From contig CANRIU010000005.1 in the NCBI GenBank assembly GCA_947630755.1, forward strand, positions 1 to 64,000: a stretch of 64,000 nt of DNA, written 5' to 3'. Source of the DNA: an uncultured Oscillospiraceae bacterium (GTDB lineage Bacteria; Bacillota; Clostridia; Oscillospirales; Oscillospiraceae). The stretch's first letter is position 1. The number at the start of each line of letters is the position of its first letter. Below the pieces are notes generated by a model. The model was given only the letters and a program-made list of their open reading frames with translations. It was not told where the DNA came from and searched no databases. The translations under genes were made by a program, and so were the position numbers. Positions 1 to 9,749 of the stretch are shown one piece after another.

Positions 1-557
1 AGGTGTGTCAGCGCCGCCGCGGCCATGGCGGAGGCAGAGCCTATCTCCGCCTGGCAGCCGCACTCCGCGCCGGAAATGCTGGCCCTGCCGGCGATTATCG
101 CGCCGACTCCCGCGGCGACATACAGTGCCTCGACAACTCTCTCCTCCGGCGCGCCCAGCGCCTCGGCGCAGGGTATGAGCACCGCCGGCAGCACCCCGCA
201 GGCCCCTGCCGTGGGGGCGGCGACAATGCGCTTCATGCATGCGTTGCACTCCCCCATTCTCAGCGCCGTGGCGAGCATCCTCCCCACCAGCGGCCCGGAG
301 ATATTTCTGCCGGAGCGCACATAGTCCTCCATAAGGCCCCCGTCCCCGCCAGAGAGCCCGCTGAGCGACCTCTGGTCCCGGTCGTAGCCCCGGTCCGCCT
401 CCCGCATGACGGAGAGCATGGACGCCATGGTGTTCCAGGACTCCTCCGGCGTCACCTCCCGCTCCTGGCAGTCTGAGGTCTGTATCGTCCTCCAAAGAGG
501 AAGGCCCGTCTTCTCGGACAGCTCCAGAAGCTCCGAACAGGATGAATATGCCGTCAT
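1..557 (-). CDS. sdaAA: L-serine dehydratase, iron-sulfur-dependent, alpha subunit (partial at window edge)
   Basis: Reverse-strand translation MTAYSSCSELLELSEKTGLPLW...NACMKRIVAAPTAGACGVLPAVL; ATGA overlap with the sdaAB stop at 554-557. Confidence 0.9.
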   Translation of the reverse strand, partial: MTAYSSCSELLELSEKTGLPLWRTIQTSDCQEREVTPEESWNTMASMLSVMREADRGYDRDQRSLSGLSGGDGGLMEDYVRSGRNISGPLVGRMLATALRMGECNACMKRIVAAPTAGACGVLPAVLIPCAEALGAPEERVVEALYVAAGVGAIIAGRASISGAECGCQAEIGSASAMAAAALTH

Positions 558-1225
558 TTTGACTCCTCCCCTGGATTAAGCCTTGTCACCTTATGTACTC
601 CCTCGATGGCTGTAATTGCGACCTTCACGCTGTATGGTATCCTCTGGTCGCACTCAATGACCATTATGGCTCTGCCACCCCGCTCCTCGCGCTCCACCCG
701 GAGCTTGGACATATTGATCCCCCGGGCGGCTACGCACCCGGTGACCCGGCTCACATAGCCCGGCTGGTCGCCGCAGCGGACGATGAGCGTCGGCGCCTCG
801 CCGGAGAAACTCACCGACAGACCGTCCAGCTCAAACACTCTTATCCGCCCGCCCCCCGGCGAGCAGGCCCCCAGCTCCATTCTCTCGCCCTCCGGCGATG
901 CGACGGTTATAATGGCGGAGTTCGGATGGGCGTCCCGGAGCACCGTCTCGCCTATCTCAAACTCCATCCCCCGCTCCCGGGCAAGCTCGAAGCTGTATGG
1001 GATGCGGCTGTCGTCCGGGTCCATCCCCATGAGCCCCGCGACAATGGCCCTCGGCGTCCCGTGGCCCTCCCCGGTGGAGGCGAAGGACCCCGCTAAAAGT
1101 ATCCTCGCCCGGCTGGGCTCGCCCCCCAGAAGCCGCCTTGTGATCTGCCCGATCCTCACCGCCCCCGCGGTGTGAGAGCTGGACGGCCCCACCATCACCG
1201 GGCCCAGGATGTCAAAGATATTCAT
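554..1225 (-). CDS. sdaAB: L-serine dehydratase, iron-sulfur-dependent, beta subunit
   Basis: MNIFDILGPVMVGPSSSHTAGAVRIGQ signature and C-terminal ACT-like domain. Confidence 0.93.
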   Translation of the reverse strand: MNIFDILGPVMVGPSSSHTAGAVRIGQITRRLLGGEPSRARILLAGSFASTGEGHGTPRAIVAGLMGMDPDDSRIPYSFELARERGMEFEIGETVLRDAHPNSAIITVASPEGERMELGACSPGGGRIRVFELDGLSVSFSGEAPTLIVRCGDQPGYVSRVTGCVAARGINMSKLRVEREERGGRAIMVIECDQRIPYSVKVAITAIEGVHKVTRLNPGEESK

Positions 1226-1270
1226 ATCTCCCCGCTCCTTCCCAACAAAAAGTTCAAGAGGTACGCTAAC

Positions 1271-1996
1271 TTACAGCTTTCGTGTATATCTGCATTTTGG
1301 GTATGCCGAACAGCCGTAAAAGCGGCCGTACCTTCCGTCCCGCAGGACAAGCCTGCTTCCGCATAGAGGACATTTGGTTTTCAGGTTTTCAACGTGCTCG
1401 CGCTTTTCTTTCTCACTCTTTCCGGTACAGCTCTGCAGCTTATCCGCCATTTGCCCAAGCCGCTCAGGGGAATAAACCGAACCTCTGGCGTTCAACAGGA
1501 TGCGCAACCGCCTCAGCATATCCGGTCGGCGTACGATCACCGTCTCCCCGGTATCCTGCGGGACCTTTTTCAAAGTACATCGCTCGGAAAATACTATTAA
1601 CGATGTAAAATCGCATACGGACATATCCAGAAATCCTGCCAACACCCTGATGTGAGAGGCGTTTTGGCGAATGGGATTGTAAAACTGATTTCTGTCGCCG
1701 TTTCTCAAAGACTGGGTCCAGTATCTCTGGTCTGCCTCGCCAAAAATCCACCCGCTGTAATTCTTGCTCTCGAACACAAAAATGCCCTTCTCGTGGAGCA
1801 TCAGCAGGTCAATCTCGATCGTCCCGCTTCCGGTCGGCAGGTACAGGTTTTTCAGAACATAAAAATATCCCTCAAGATTGTGGTTCGTGAGGGCAAATTC
1901 CGTGGAGTACTCCCCAAACTGTCCGGCATCCTTATAATGAAGCAATGCCCTGATGGGGCCGGGCTGTTCACCCTTTAAGATCTCAAGCAATCCCAT
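1271..1996 (-). CDS. NERD domain protein with C-terminal topoisomerase-type C4 zinc finger
   Basis: NERD-like core ([31 protein letters not shown]) plus [30 protein letters not shown]. Confidence 0.8.
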   Translation of the reverse strand: MGLLEILKGEQPGPIRALLHYKDAGQFGEYSTEFALTNHNLEGYFYVLKNLYLPTGSGTIEIDLLMLHEKGIFVFESKNYSGWIFGEADQRYWTQSLRNGDRNQFYNPIRQNASHIRVLAGFLDMSVCDFTSLIVFSERCTLKKVPQDTGETVIVRRPDMLRRLRILLNARGSVYSPERLGQMADKLQSCTGKSEKEKREHVENLKTKCPLCGSRLVLRDGRYGRFYGCSAYPKCRYTRKL

Positions 1997-2023
1997 TGAT
2001 CTTTTTTCGCTCCCGCTGACCGC

Positions 2024-4018
2024 TTACGATATATCCGCAAGGTCCAGATACTTGTACCCGTCGGAGGCGATGTGGTCCTTGCGGGCCTGAATGTTGTCCC
2101 CGAGGAGCATATCGAACACCCTCGCCGTCTCCTCCGCGTCGGCGGGCATTACCTTTATGAGCCTTCTCGTCTCCGGGTTCATGGTGGTCATCCACATCAT
2201 GTCCGGGTCGTTTTCACCAAGTCCCTTGGACCTGGCGACGGTGTACTTTTTGTTTCCCAGCTTTGCGAGTATGTCCGCCTTCTCCCGCTCGGTGTAGGCA
2301 AACCATGTCTTCTCCCCGCAGTTTATCTCATAGAGCGGCGACTCAGCGATAAAGACCTTCCCCTCCTCGATGAGCTTCGGCATGAGCCTGTATATCATGG
2401 TGAGTATCAGCGTCCTTATCTGGTAGCCGTCAAAGTCCGCGTCGGTGCAGATTATGACCTTGCTCCACCGAAGGGAGTCCATGTCGAAGGCCGTGAGGTC
2501 GCTTTTGAGCTTCACCGGGACGCTGACGCCGCAGCCCATGACCTTCACAAGGTCGGTGATGATGTCGCTTTTGAATATTCTGGCGTAGTCGGCCTTGAGG
2601 CAGTTTAATATCTTGCCCCGCACGGGCATCACGCCCTGAAACTCCGCGTCCCGGGAGAGCTTCACGCTGCCGAGAGCGGAGTCCCCCTCCACGATGTAGA
2701 GCTCCCGGCGGGTCACGTCTCTGGAGCGGCAGTCCACGAATTTCTGCACCCGGTTCGCAATGTCGATATTTCCGGAGAGCTTCTTTTTTATGGTCACTCT
2801 TGCCCGCTCCGCCTGCTCACGGGAGCGCTTGTTCACAAGTATCTGGTCGCAGATCCGGTCGGCCTCCGCCTTGTGCTCGATAAAATAAATCTCAAGCTGC
2901 GAGCGCAAAAACTCCGTCATCGCCTGCTGGATAAACCTGTTGGTTATGGCCTTTTTCGTCTGGTTTTCGTAGCTCGTCTGGGTGGAGAAGCAGTTGGTGA
3001 CTAAAATAAGGCAGTCGGCAATGTCCTGAAAGCTTATTTTCGTCTCATTTTTCTGGTACTTATTCCCCTGCCGGAGGTAAGCGTCCACGGCGGAGACAAA
3101 GGCGGACCTCGCGGCCTTGTCCGGTGCGCCCCCGTGCTCAAGCCAGCTGGAGTTGTGGTAATACTCGATGAGATTCACGTTGTTTGAGAAGCAGAACGCC
3201 GCCGAGAGCTTCACCTTGTAGTCCGGCTTGTCCTCCCGGTCCCGGCCCTTCCGCTCGCCCTCGATAAAATATGGGGCCGTGAGGGCGCTGTCCCCGGCAA
3301 GCTCCGCGACATAGTCGAGTATTCCGTGCTCGTACAGATACTCCGTCTCCTCAAATTTGCTCCCCGCCTGAAAGCGGAACACAAATTTGACGCCGGGGTT
3401 CACGACCGACTGCTTTTTCAGCACGTCCTCGAAGTACTCCCGGGGAATATTCGTGTCGGTAAAGACCTCCCGGTCGGGCCGCCACTTCATCGAAGAGCCG
3501 GTCCGCCGTCCGCCGTAGGGCTCGGATTTAAGGCCGCCCACGTTCTCCCCCTTTTCAAAGTGGAGGGAGTATTTCTTCCCGTCACGCCACACGGTCACGT
3601 CCATGTACTCCGAGGAGTACTGCGTGGCACATGTGCCAAGACCGTTTAAGCCCAGTGAGTACTCGTAGTCCCCGCCGTCGGTATTCTTGTATTTTCCCCC
3701 GGCGTAGAGCTCGCAAAAGACAAGCTCCCAGTTGTAGCGCTTCTCCACCGGGTTCCAGTCCACGGGGCACCCCCGCCCGAAGTCCTCCACCTCGATGGAG
3801 CCGTCGGAGTACCGGGTGAGATTTATCACCGAGCCGTGTCCCTCTCTCGCCTCGTCGATGGAGTTTGACAATATCTCAAATACAGAGTGCTCGCACCCCT
3901 CCAGCCCATCGGAGCCGAAAATGACGCCGGGGCGCTTGCGCACCCGGTCAGCGCCCTTGAGCTGGCTTATGCTGTCGTTGCCGTATTCCGCTTTCGCACC
4001 TTTTCTCATGCATTTCAC
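2024..4018 (-). CDS. Type IIA DNA topoisomerase B subunit (GyrB/ParE-like)
   Basis: GHKL and TOPRIM motifs: RKRPGVIFGSDG, YIVEGDSALG, IICTDADFDGYQIRTL, ARSKGLGE. Confidence 0.9.
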   Translation of the reverse strand: MKCMRKGAKAEYGNDSISQLKGADRVRKRPGVIFGSDGLEGCEHSVFEILSNSIDEAREGHGSVINLTRYSDGSIEVEDFGRGCPVDWNPVEKRYNWELVFCELYAGGKYKNTDGGDYEYSLGLNGLGTCATQYSSEYMDVTVWRDGKKYSLHFEKGENVGGLKSEPYGGRRTGSSMKWRPDREVFTDTNIPREYFEDVLKKQSVVNPGVKFVFRFQAGSKFEETEYLYEHGILDYVAELAGDSALTAPYFIEGERKGRDREDKPDYKVKLSAAFCFSNNVNLIEYYHNSSWLEHGGAPDKAARSAFVSAVDAYLRQGNKYQKNETKISFQDIADCLILVTNCFSTQTSYENQTKKAITNRFIQQAMTEFLRSQLEIYFIEHKAEADRICDQILVNKRSREQAERARVTIKKKLSGNIDIANRVQKFVDCRSRDVTRRELYIVEGDSALGSVKLSRDAEFQGVMPVRGKILNCLKADYARIFKSDIITDLVKVMGCGVSVPVKLKSDLTAFDMDSLRWSKVIICTDADFDGYQIRTLILTMIYRLMPKLIEEGKVFIAESPLYEINCGEKTWFAYTEREKADILAKLGNKKYTVARSKGLGENDPDMMWMTTMNPETRRLIKVMPADAEETARVFDMLLGDNIQARKDHIASDGYKYLDLADIS

Positions 4019-4053
4019 CTATATATTGTGTTGTTTCTTAGTATAACCGATTT

Positions 4054-4082
4054 ATTATACCATATATTTTGTATCAATGCAA
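4054..4082 (-). promoter_or_regulatory. Putative sigma-A promoter of the topoisomerase gene
   Basis: Reverse strand TTGCAT-17 nt-TATAAT upstream of 4018. Confidence 0.55.
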
Positions 4083-4110
4083 GATGTTTCCTGCATAGTG
4101 CATGAGGGCA

Positions 4111-4156
4111 AAAAAACTCTCCTCTTTTACACTGACAAAGAGGAGAGTTTTTTCAT
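4111..4156. terminator. Rho-independent bidirectional terminator
   Basis: aaaaaactctcctctttt...aaagaggagagtttttt inverted repeat with A/T tracts. Confidence 0.75.
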
Positions 4157-4162
4157 TTTGCC

Positions 4163-5491
4163 TCAAAGATATGTCGCCCCGCGGCGCTCAAGCTCCGCGG
4201 CCACTTCCCTGCCATTGACTGCCCCGGCGGCTATGTTGCGCTCCAGCGCCATCGCGGCCGCCACTCCCGCGGCCTCGCCCAGAGCCCGGCAGGTGTACTG
4301 TATCCGAAACGCCGACTGGGCTATGAAGTCAGCTCCGATGCATCTGCCCGCCACAAGGAGATTATCAAATCCCCGCACTGTCAGGCACCTGTATGGCACC
4401 TCATACCAGGGCCGGGCGCTGTCGGGCTCCACCGCGCTGTGCTCAAGGCTCGTCCCGTGGATGTCCACGGGGTAGGCCGACTGGGCGACCCGGTCCGGGA
4501 ATTTCCGAAGGCTTACCACGTCCTCCCCGGTGAGGATATAGTCCGTGGCGATCCTCCGGCTCTCCCTCACGCCCACCATGGAGGCGATTTGAGAGACGTA
4601 GGCGTTCTCAAAACCGGGGAAATATTTCCTGTAAAACCTCATCTGGCGACTTATTGCCTCCCGGCCCATTATCGCGGCCCGGGTCAGCTCCTCCGGGTCC
4701 GTTGCGTCGGAGAGCTCCGGAAACTCCGGGTGGTTCATCGCCAGCGTGTCGGGCCTTCCGGGAACGCCGAAGGTCTGCCAGTAGGCGAGGTCCGATTCGT
4801 TGAGGTCCCCGGCTTTAAGGGCGCTTTCAAATACAGGCGATAGGGCGCAGCCGCCGTCACTTGTCACGGCCGCATACGCAAGCCGCCCGCCTCCCGCGCC
4901 GTATGCGGTGTGGTGAAGACCCGATCTCTCCGCCATCTCGTCGAGAAACGCGGAAAATCTGCCCATGTCCACGCCGCCCACCATGTAACGGAGGGACATG
5001 GGCTGATTTTTCCCCGTCTCCGGGTGGCCCCGGCGGTAGTCCGCCCCGGCGAAGGCGCAGACATCCCCGTCGCCCGTGCAGTCGATAAACATGTCCCCCT
5101 CCACACGCTCAAGCCCCCGCTTGTCGGCAGCGGCGAGCCCTGTGACGTGACCGGAGTCCGCGTCGGCGCCGCACACATTGACGCCGTAGATGATATGCAC
5201 CCCGGCGTCCAGGCACATCCGCTCAAGCTTAGTTGAGAGCACCAGCGGGTCGAAGGCCCGGGATGTCCCGACGCGCTTTGTGAGGTATGAATTAACCACA
5301 CCCCCCGGCATCCGCCCGGACATCATTGGGGTCACAAGCGCCTCCGTCGCCGTCCCGCCTGGAGAGCTTGCGCTCTCTATGAGGAGCACCTCCCGCCCGG
5401 ACTCCGCCGCAGCCACAGCCGCGAAAACCCCCGCCGTCCCGGCGCCGCAGACAACTATCTCCGAACGCGCCAAAAGCGGTAAATCTCTCAT
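4163..5491 (-). CDS. FAD-dependent oxidoreductase
   Basis: MRDLPLLARSEIVVCGAGTAGVFAAVAAAESG dinucleotide-binding motif; GDGDVCAFAGADYR; C-terminal NLLVAGRCIGADFIAQSAFRIQ. Confidence 0.85.
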   Translation of the reverse strand: MRDLPLLARSEIVVCGAGTAGVFAAVAAAESGREVLLIESASSPGGTATEALVTPMMSGRMPGGVVNSYLTKRVGTSRAFDPLVLSTKLERMCLDAGVHIIYGVNVCGADADSGHVTGLAAADKRGLERVEGDMFIDCTGDGDVCAFAGADYRRGHPETGKNQPMSLRYMVGGVDMGRFSAFLDEMAERSGLHHTAYGAGGGRLAYAAVTSDGGCALSPVFESALKAGDLNESDLAYWQTFGVPGRPDTLAMNHPEFPELSDATDPEELTRAAIMGREAISRQMRFYRKYFPGFENAYVSQIASMVGVRESRRIATDYILTGEDVVSLRKFPDRVAQSAYPVDIHGTSLEHSAVEPDSARPWYEVPYRCLTVRGFDNLLVAGRCIGADFIAQSAFRIQYTCRALGEAAGVAAAMALERNIAAGAVNGREVAAELERRGATYL

Positions 5492-6219
5492 TTTCTCTCC
5501 TCCCCTTTCAAAAATCTCTCCGGATTTCTCCCCATTATCCCGTCCCTCAGCTCCCCGGGCACATTGATTACCGCGCTCTCCAGACACTGAAGCGGCGACA
5601 TCGACCCGAAAACGAGCCTGTCCGCGGGAAAGGCGCACACCTCGAAGGGAAACAGATCATGGCAGAGCCCCGACGTGTCCGCCCAGACATTCTCCGGCGG
5701 GTCCGGCAGCATATCCAGCTCCCCCCGGTAAAATCCCGTGAACAAAAACCGGGTCTCCGGCGTTTTCGACGCAAGCTCCGCCCATTTGAGGATGTCCACC
5801 TCACGCTGACGCAGGAGGTACTCAAGCCGCCTGTCCTCCAGCCGCGCTGTCAAAAGCACCGGAAGCCCCAGCTCGCCCGCAAGGCGCGCAAGCTCCGAGG
5901 CCCCGGGGCACTCATAGCCGTGTATCCCCGGGTAGAGCCTCACCGCCCCGGCGGACCCTGCGTGGCGCTCAAGCTCCGCCGCGGCGTGGGGAAGGTCGGG
6001 ATTTACGCAGACCGCCGCCCTGAATCCCTTCTCCCTCAGAAGCTCCGCCAGCTCCCCGTCCGCCTCCCAGGGGTCGTTATAAAAAATCGCGTCAAGGCTG
6101 GATATTAGCCCCCCGCCTATGCCGTATTTTTTCAAATGCTCAAGCTCCGCCCCGATTTCGCCGTTTCTCAGCCTCCGAAAGGGCCAGTGCCCGGCGAAGG
6201 CCGACAGGTCATAGTACAT
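5488..6219 (-). CDS. Amidohydrolase-like TIM-barrel protein
   Basis: Amidohydrolase-2-like layout (YPGIHGYE, VWADTSGL, DRLVFGSMSPLQ); overlaps both neighbours. Confidence 0.65.
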   Translation of the reverse strand: MYYDLSAFAGHWPFRRLRNGEIGAELEHLKKYGIGGGLISSLDAIFYNDPWEADGELAELLREKGFRAAVCVNPDLPHAAAELERHAGSAGAVRLYPGIHGYECPGASELARLAGELGLPVLLTARLEDRRLEYLLRQREVDILKWAELASKTPETRFLFTGFYRGELDMLPDPPENVWADTSGLCHDLFPFEVCAFPADRLVFGSMSPLQCLESAVINVPGELRDGIMGRNPERFLKGEERK

Positions 6220-6970
6220 CCGAAAGTCCCCCCTTCGGGAAAAGCTCCGCCGCGTTGCGCCGTAATATGAGCTCCAGCTCCCCCTCCGAGAGCCCCGCGC
6301 CCAGCGCCTGCCCCAGGCTCATGGCGCAGGCGCCGGGCATATCCGTCCCGAAAAGTATCCTCCCCGCCCCCAGCATCGATACGGCATAGGGCAGGTCGTC
6401 CTCCCGGCAGTTTGAGCCCGAGAAGTCCGCCCACACGTTGGGGACATCCCGGATAAGCGGCACCCCGTGGTAGCAGTTGCCCCCCAGGTGCGCCATTATG
6501 AACCTCACCTCCGGGAATCGAAGCGCCGCCCGGCGGAGCTCCGCCGCCGTGGACTCCCCGGGGAGCATCCCCGCCGTCTTGGCGTAGGTGTGGACGAGCA
6601 CGGGCACGCCCTCGTCGGCGCAGTAGCGGTAGAGCCTGTCGCAGCAGGCATCGTCGCACCGGCGCGACACCCACAGCTTCATCCCCAGCATCCCCTGCTC
6701 CTCCACGCCCCTTTTCAGAACGTCCAGGGCGTTGCCGTGCTCCGGTGAAACGGTGACGTACCCCCGGAAAATACTCTCCTCCCGCAAAAGCGCCCCGGTC
6801 ATGTCGTTGAGCTCCCGGACCTCCTCCTCGTCCGGGACGTGGCTGCCCAGAGCGGAGACAAAAATGGCGCCTATCCCGAATCTCTCCGCGGCGCGCAAAA
6901 GCAGGGCGGAGTCCTCACGGACCCTGCCCCGCCATATGTGCGCGTGAATATCGATTATCTTACCCCTCAT
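6209..6970 (-). CDS. Amidohydrolase family protein
   Basis: MRGKIIDIHAHIWRG, VLVHTY, FIMAHLGGN, ILFGTDMPG metal-site motifs. Confidence 0.83.
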   Translation of the reverse strand: MRGKIIDIHAHIWRGRVREDSALLLRAAERFGIGAIFVSALGSHVPDEEEVRELNDMTGALLREESIFRGYVTVSPEHGNALDVLKRGVEEQGMLGMKLWVSRRCDDACCDRLYRYCADEGVPVLVHTYAKTAGMLPGESTAAELRRAALRFPEVRFIMAHLGGNCYHGVPLIRDVPNVWADFSGSNCREDDLPYAVSMLGAGRILFGTDMPGACAMSLGQALGAGLSEGELELILRRNAAELFPKGGLSDVL

Positions 6971-7697
6971 TTTCTCCGCCCCTGACAAGAAGCTCCCTGA
7001 GCCTCGGGAAGAGCTCCCGGGCTGACCATGTGACAAGGAGCGCCGGTCCCAAAATAAGGAACCCCAAAAACGTGACGCTTATCCACTTATAGAGCACCGC
7101 GATAAACAAAAGGTGCACCAGCGTCACCAAAATCCCCTTTTTTCCCGAGAGAGGTATCATAAAAATGGCGTTTTTCCATATCTGCGTGAGCTTCAGATCC
7201 ACAAGGGCGACCTGGGAAAAGGCGAGTATGGAGAACTGCATCAGCACATACGCCCCCAGAAACAGCGTGACCAGCATCCACGCGGGCCTGTTCGTCATGA
7301 AAAGCGTCAGCACGATGATGTACAAAAAGGGCAGCATCACCGCCATAGTCAGGCACCCCTGGACAAAATTCGCCCTGTAGCTCTGCAAAAACGTCCTGCG
7401 CCCTCGGCTCGCGTCCATGGAGCAGTAGCGAAAGGCAATGTCATACTCCGCCGCGATGGCCGGGCCCGCGGGTATGAGCAGCAGGAAAAAGCCGATGAAC
7501 GCGGCGGAGCCCCCCGCCGCGAGGAACATATACGCGCAAAAGAGACTGGGCAGGAAAAACAGTATGAACCCGAAATTCCCCACAAATATTTTAAAGAAAT
7601 TGTCAAGTATAGGCCTCTCCTTCTCCGGCGCATAGGGATTAACGGAGCGGCGGCGCTTGCGCTTCACCTTTTCCAATGAAATACCTCCTTTACGCAT
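6960..7697 (-). CDS. YesL/DUF624-like membrane protein
   Basis: Multiple hydrophobic segments; adjacent to a sugar ABC transporter, as YesL-type proteins often are. Confidence 0.7.
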   Translation of the reverse strand: MRKGGISLEKVKRKRRRSVNPYAPEKERPILDNFFKIFVGNFGFILFFLPSLFCAYMFLAAGGSAAFIGFFLLLIPAGPAIAAEYDIAFRYCSMDASRGRRTFLQSYRANFVQGCLTMAVMLPFLYIIVLTLFMTNRPAWMLVTLFLGAYVLMQFSILAFSQVALVDLKLTQIWKNAIFMIPLSGKKGILVTLVHLLFIAVLYKWISVTFLGFLILGPALLVTWSARELFPRLRELLVRGGENEG

Positions 7698-7744
7698 ATA
7701 CGGCGACGGGGCCGATCATCCGCCCATGAACCGGCCCTACGCGC

Positions 7745-8602
7745 TTATTTAAGCCCAGATGTGGTGGCGATACCGCCAAGGAACTGCTTCTGGCAGATGA
7801 AGAAGATGATGATAAGCGGTACCGTGAACACGGAGTTAGCCGCCATCAGCAGCTCCCACTGGGTCTTCGCGGACAATGTGAAGGACTTAAGTCCAATGGC
7901 TATGGTGTACTTCGCGGAGTCCTGAATATAGATCAGCGGTCCGGAGAAGTCGTTCCAGCAGCCGACGAACACCAGCACCCCGGCGGTGGTGAGAACAGGC
8001 CCGCACAGGGGGTAGATGATGCTGAAAAGTATCCTCAAATCGTTTGCCCCGTCTATTCGCGCCGCCTCAACAAGGCTGTTGGGCAGGCCCTTCATAAACT
8101 GCCGCATGAGGTATATGTAATACGGCGTGCCGAGGAAGAAGGGCAGAATCAGCGGGACATAGGTGTTGACAAGGCCCAGCTTGCTCCAGGTGATGTACAT
8201 GGGTATCTGGGTTACCTGTCCGGGGATCATCATGGTGGCGAGAATAATGGGGAAGATGACCTTTGCGCCCTTCCAAGGCACCATGGTGATGGAGTAGGCG
8301 ACCATCGGCGTCACCAGCAGCACGCCCAGCACCGGCGTGAGGGAGGTGACAAGGGTGTTCTTTATGTATGTGCCGAAGTCCACTATCCGGAACACCTTCG
8401 CGTAGTTGCCCCACTGGGGATTGTCGGGTATCCACTTTATGGGGAACTCCATAAGTCCTGCGTTGGCCTTCAGGGACGTGGAGAGCATCCACAAAAGGGG
8501 CATTATGAAGATGAAGCACAGGCACACAAGGAAGACGTACTTTATGACGTTGACGACAAAGCGCTTGAGCATAAGCAGCGGGGAGGTTTTTCTCTTAGTC
8601 AT
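7745..8602 (-). CDS. Carbohydrate ABC transporter permease
   Basis: MalG/UgpE-type EAARIDGANDLRILFSIIYPLCGP EAA loop. Confidence 0.9.
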   Translation of the reverse strand: MTKRKTSPLLMLKRFVVNVIKYVFLVCLCFIFIMPLLWMLSTSLKANAGLMEFPIKWIPDNPQWGNYAKVFRIVDFGTYIKNTLVTSLTPVLGVLLVTPMVAYSITMVPWKGAKVIFPIILATMMIPGQVTQIPMYITWSKLGLVNTYVPLILPFFLGTPYYIYLMRQFMKGLPNSLVEAARIDGANDLRILFSIIYPLCGPVLTTAGVLVFVGCWNDFSGPLIYIQDSAKYTIAIGLKSFTLSAKTQWELLMAANSVFTVPLIIIFFICQKQFLGGIATTSGLK

Positions 8603-8615
8603 ATGTCATACCTCC

Positions 8616-9629
8616 TTATTCGATGTCGTAGGAGACCATCTTGTTGCTCACCTTCATGGCCACAAAGGTGACGATCATGACGATAACGAACAGCACCATC
8701 GCCAGCGCGCAGGCGTAGCCCATGTGCAGGTAGTCGAAGGCCTCCCGGTACAGGTTTATCGCGTAAAACAGCAGTGAATCCGATGGCCCTCCTCCCGTTA
8801 CCTGCGAGGTCGTGGTGAACATGTTGAACATGAACGCCTGAGTGAAGTACTGGAACATATTGATTATGCCCATGATGAACTGGAACTGAATGGTGGGGCT
8901 TATGAGGGGGATGGTTATCCTCCAGAATCTTGTCCAGCGGTTGGCGCCGTCCAGCTCCGCCGCCTCATAAAAGTGCGTGGGCACGCCCCGCAGGGCCGCG
9001 AGCCCTATGACCGCCGTGCCTCCGCAGCCCCAGCAGCCCATGATGATAAGCGTCATCTTGGTCCACTTGGGGTCGTTTATCCAAGACGGCGGCTTGAAGG
9101 AGAAGGGCAGGAAATCCTTTACCGCCTGGGGGATGATGGAGTAGAACTCCTTCAGTCCCTGATTGACGATACCGTAGCGGGAATTCATCAGCCACATGAA
9201 AAGGAGCGCCGAGGCCATGGAGGGAACCATCGCCGGGATGTAGAGGATAGTGCGCACCAGCGGCATACCCTTGGCCTTTATGTTCATGACAAGGGACATG
9301 AGCATGGCAAAGCTTATCGATATTGGAAGGCCGATAATGACCATGTATGCCGTATTCTTGAGGCTCTTTATGACGTACTTGTCCTGTACAAGGTTAGTGT
9401 AGTTGTCCAGTCTCACCCAGTTGGGGGAGCGGAAGGAGTTGAAATCTGTAAAGCTGTAATAAATTGCCGAGCATATGGGGTAGATTTTAAAGCAGCAGAA
9501 GCCAATTATCCACGGAAGGGCAAAGCCGAAGCCTATCCAGAAAAAGCGTCTCTGGCGAACGCTCTTTGTGTGCTTCTTCTCCAGCGTCGGCTCGCCTGTC
9601 GACGCGGCGGACCTGATCTTCTTTGCCAA
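8616..9629 (-). CDS. Sugar ABC transporter permease
   Basis: MalF/UgpA-type EAAELDGANRWTRFWRITIPLISP EAA loop. Confidence 0.9.
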   Translation of the reverse strand: MAKKIRSAASTGEPTLEKKHTKSVRQRRFFWIGFGFALPWIIGFCCFKIYPICSAIYYSFTDFNSFRSPNWVRLDNYTNLVQDKYVIKSLKNTAYMVIIGLPISISFAMLMSLVMNIKAKGMPLVRTILYIPAMVPSMASALLFMWLMNSRYGIVNQGLKEFYSIIPQAVKDFLPFSFKPPSWINDPKWTKMTLIIMGCWGCGGTAVIGLAALRGVPTHFYEAAELDGANRWTRFWRITIPLISPTIQFQFIMGIINMFQYFTQAFMFNMFTTTSQVTGGGPSDSLLFYAINLYREAFDYLHMGYACALAMVLFVIVMIVTFVAMKVSNKMVSYDIE

Positions 9630-9749
9630 TCAGCTCACTCCTTTCTGTGTTTCTCTATGCCGGGATATGGGGGAAGCGGGCAGGTCATCCCCACCCGCCT
9701 CCCCGTGGTAAATCAGAAGGACGATATGAACGATTTGATACGCGCCTGA

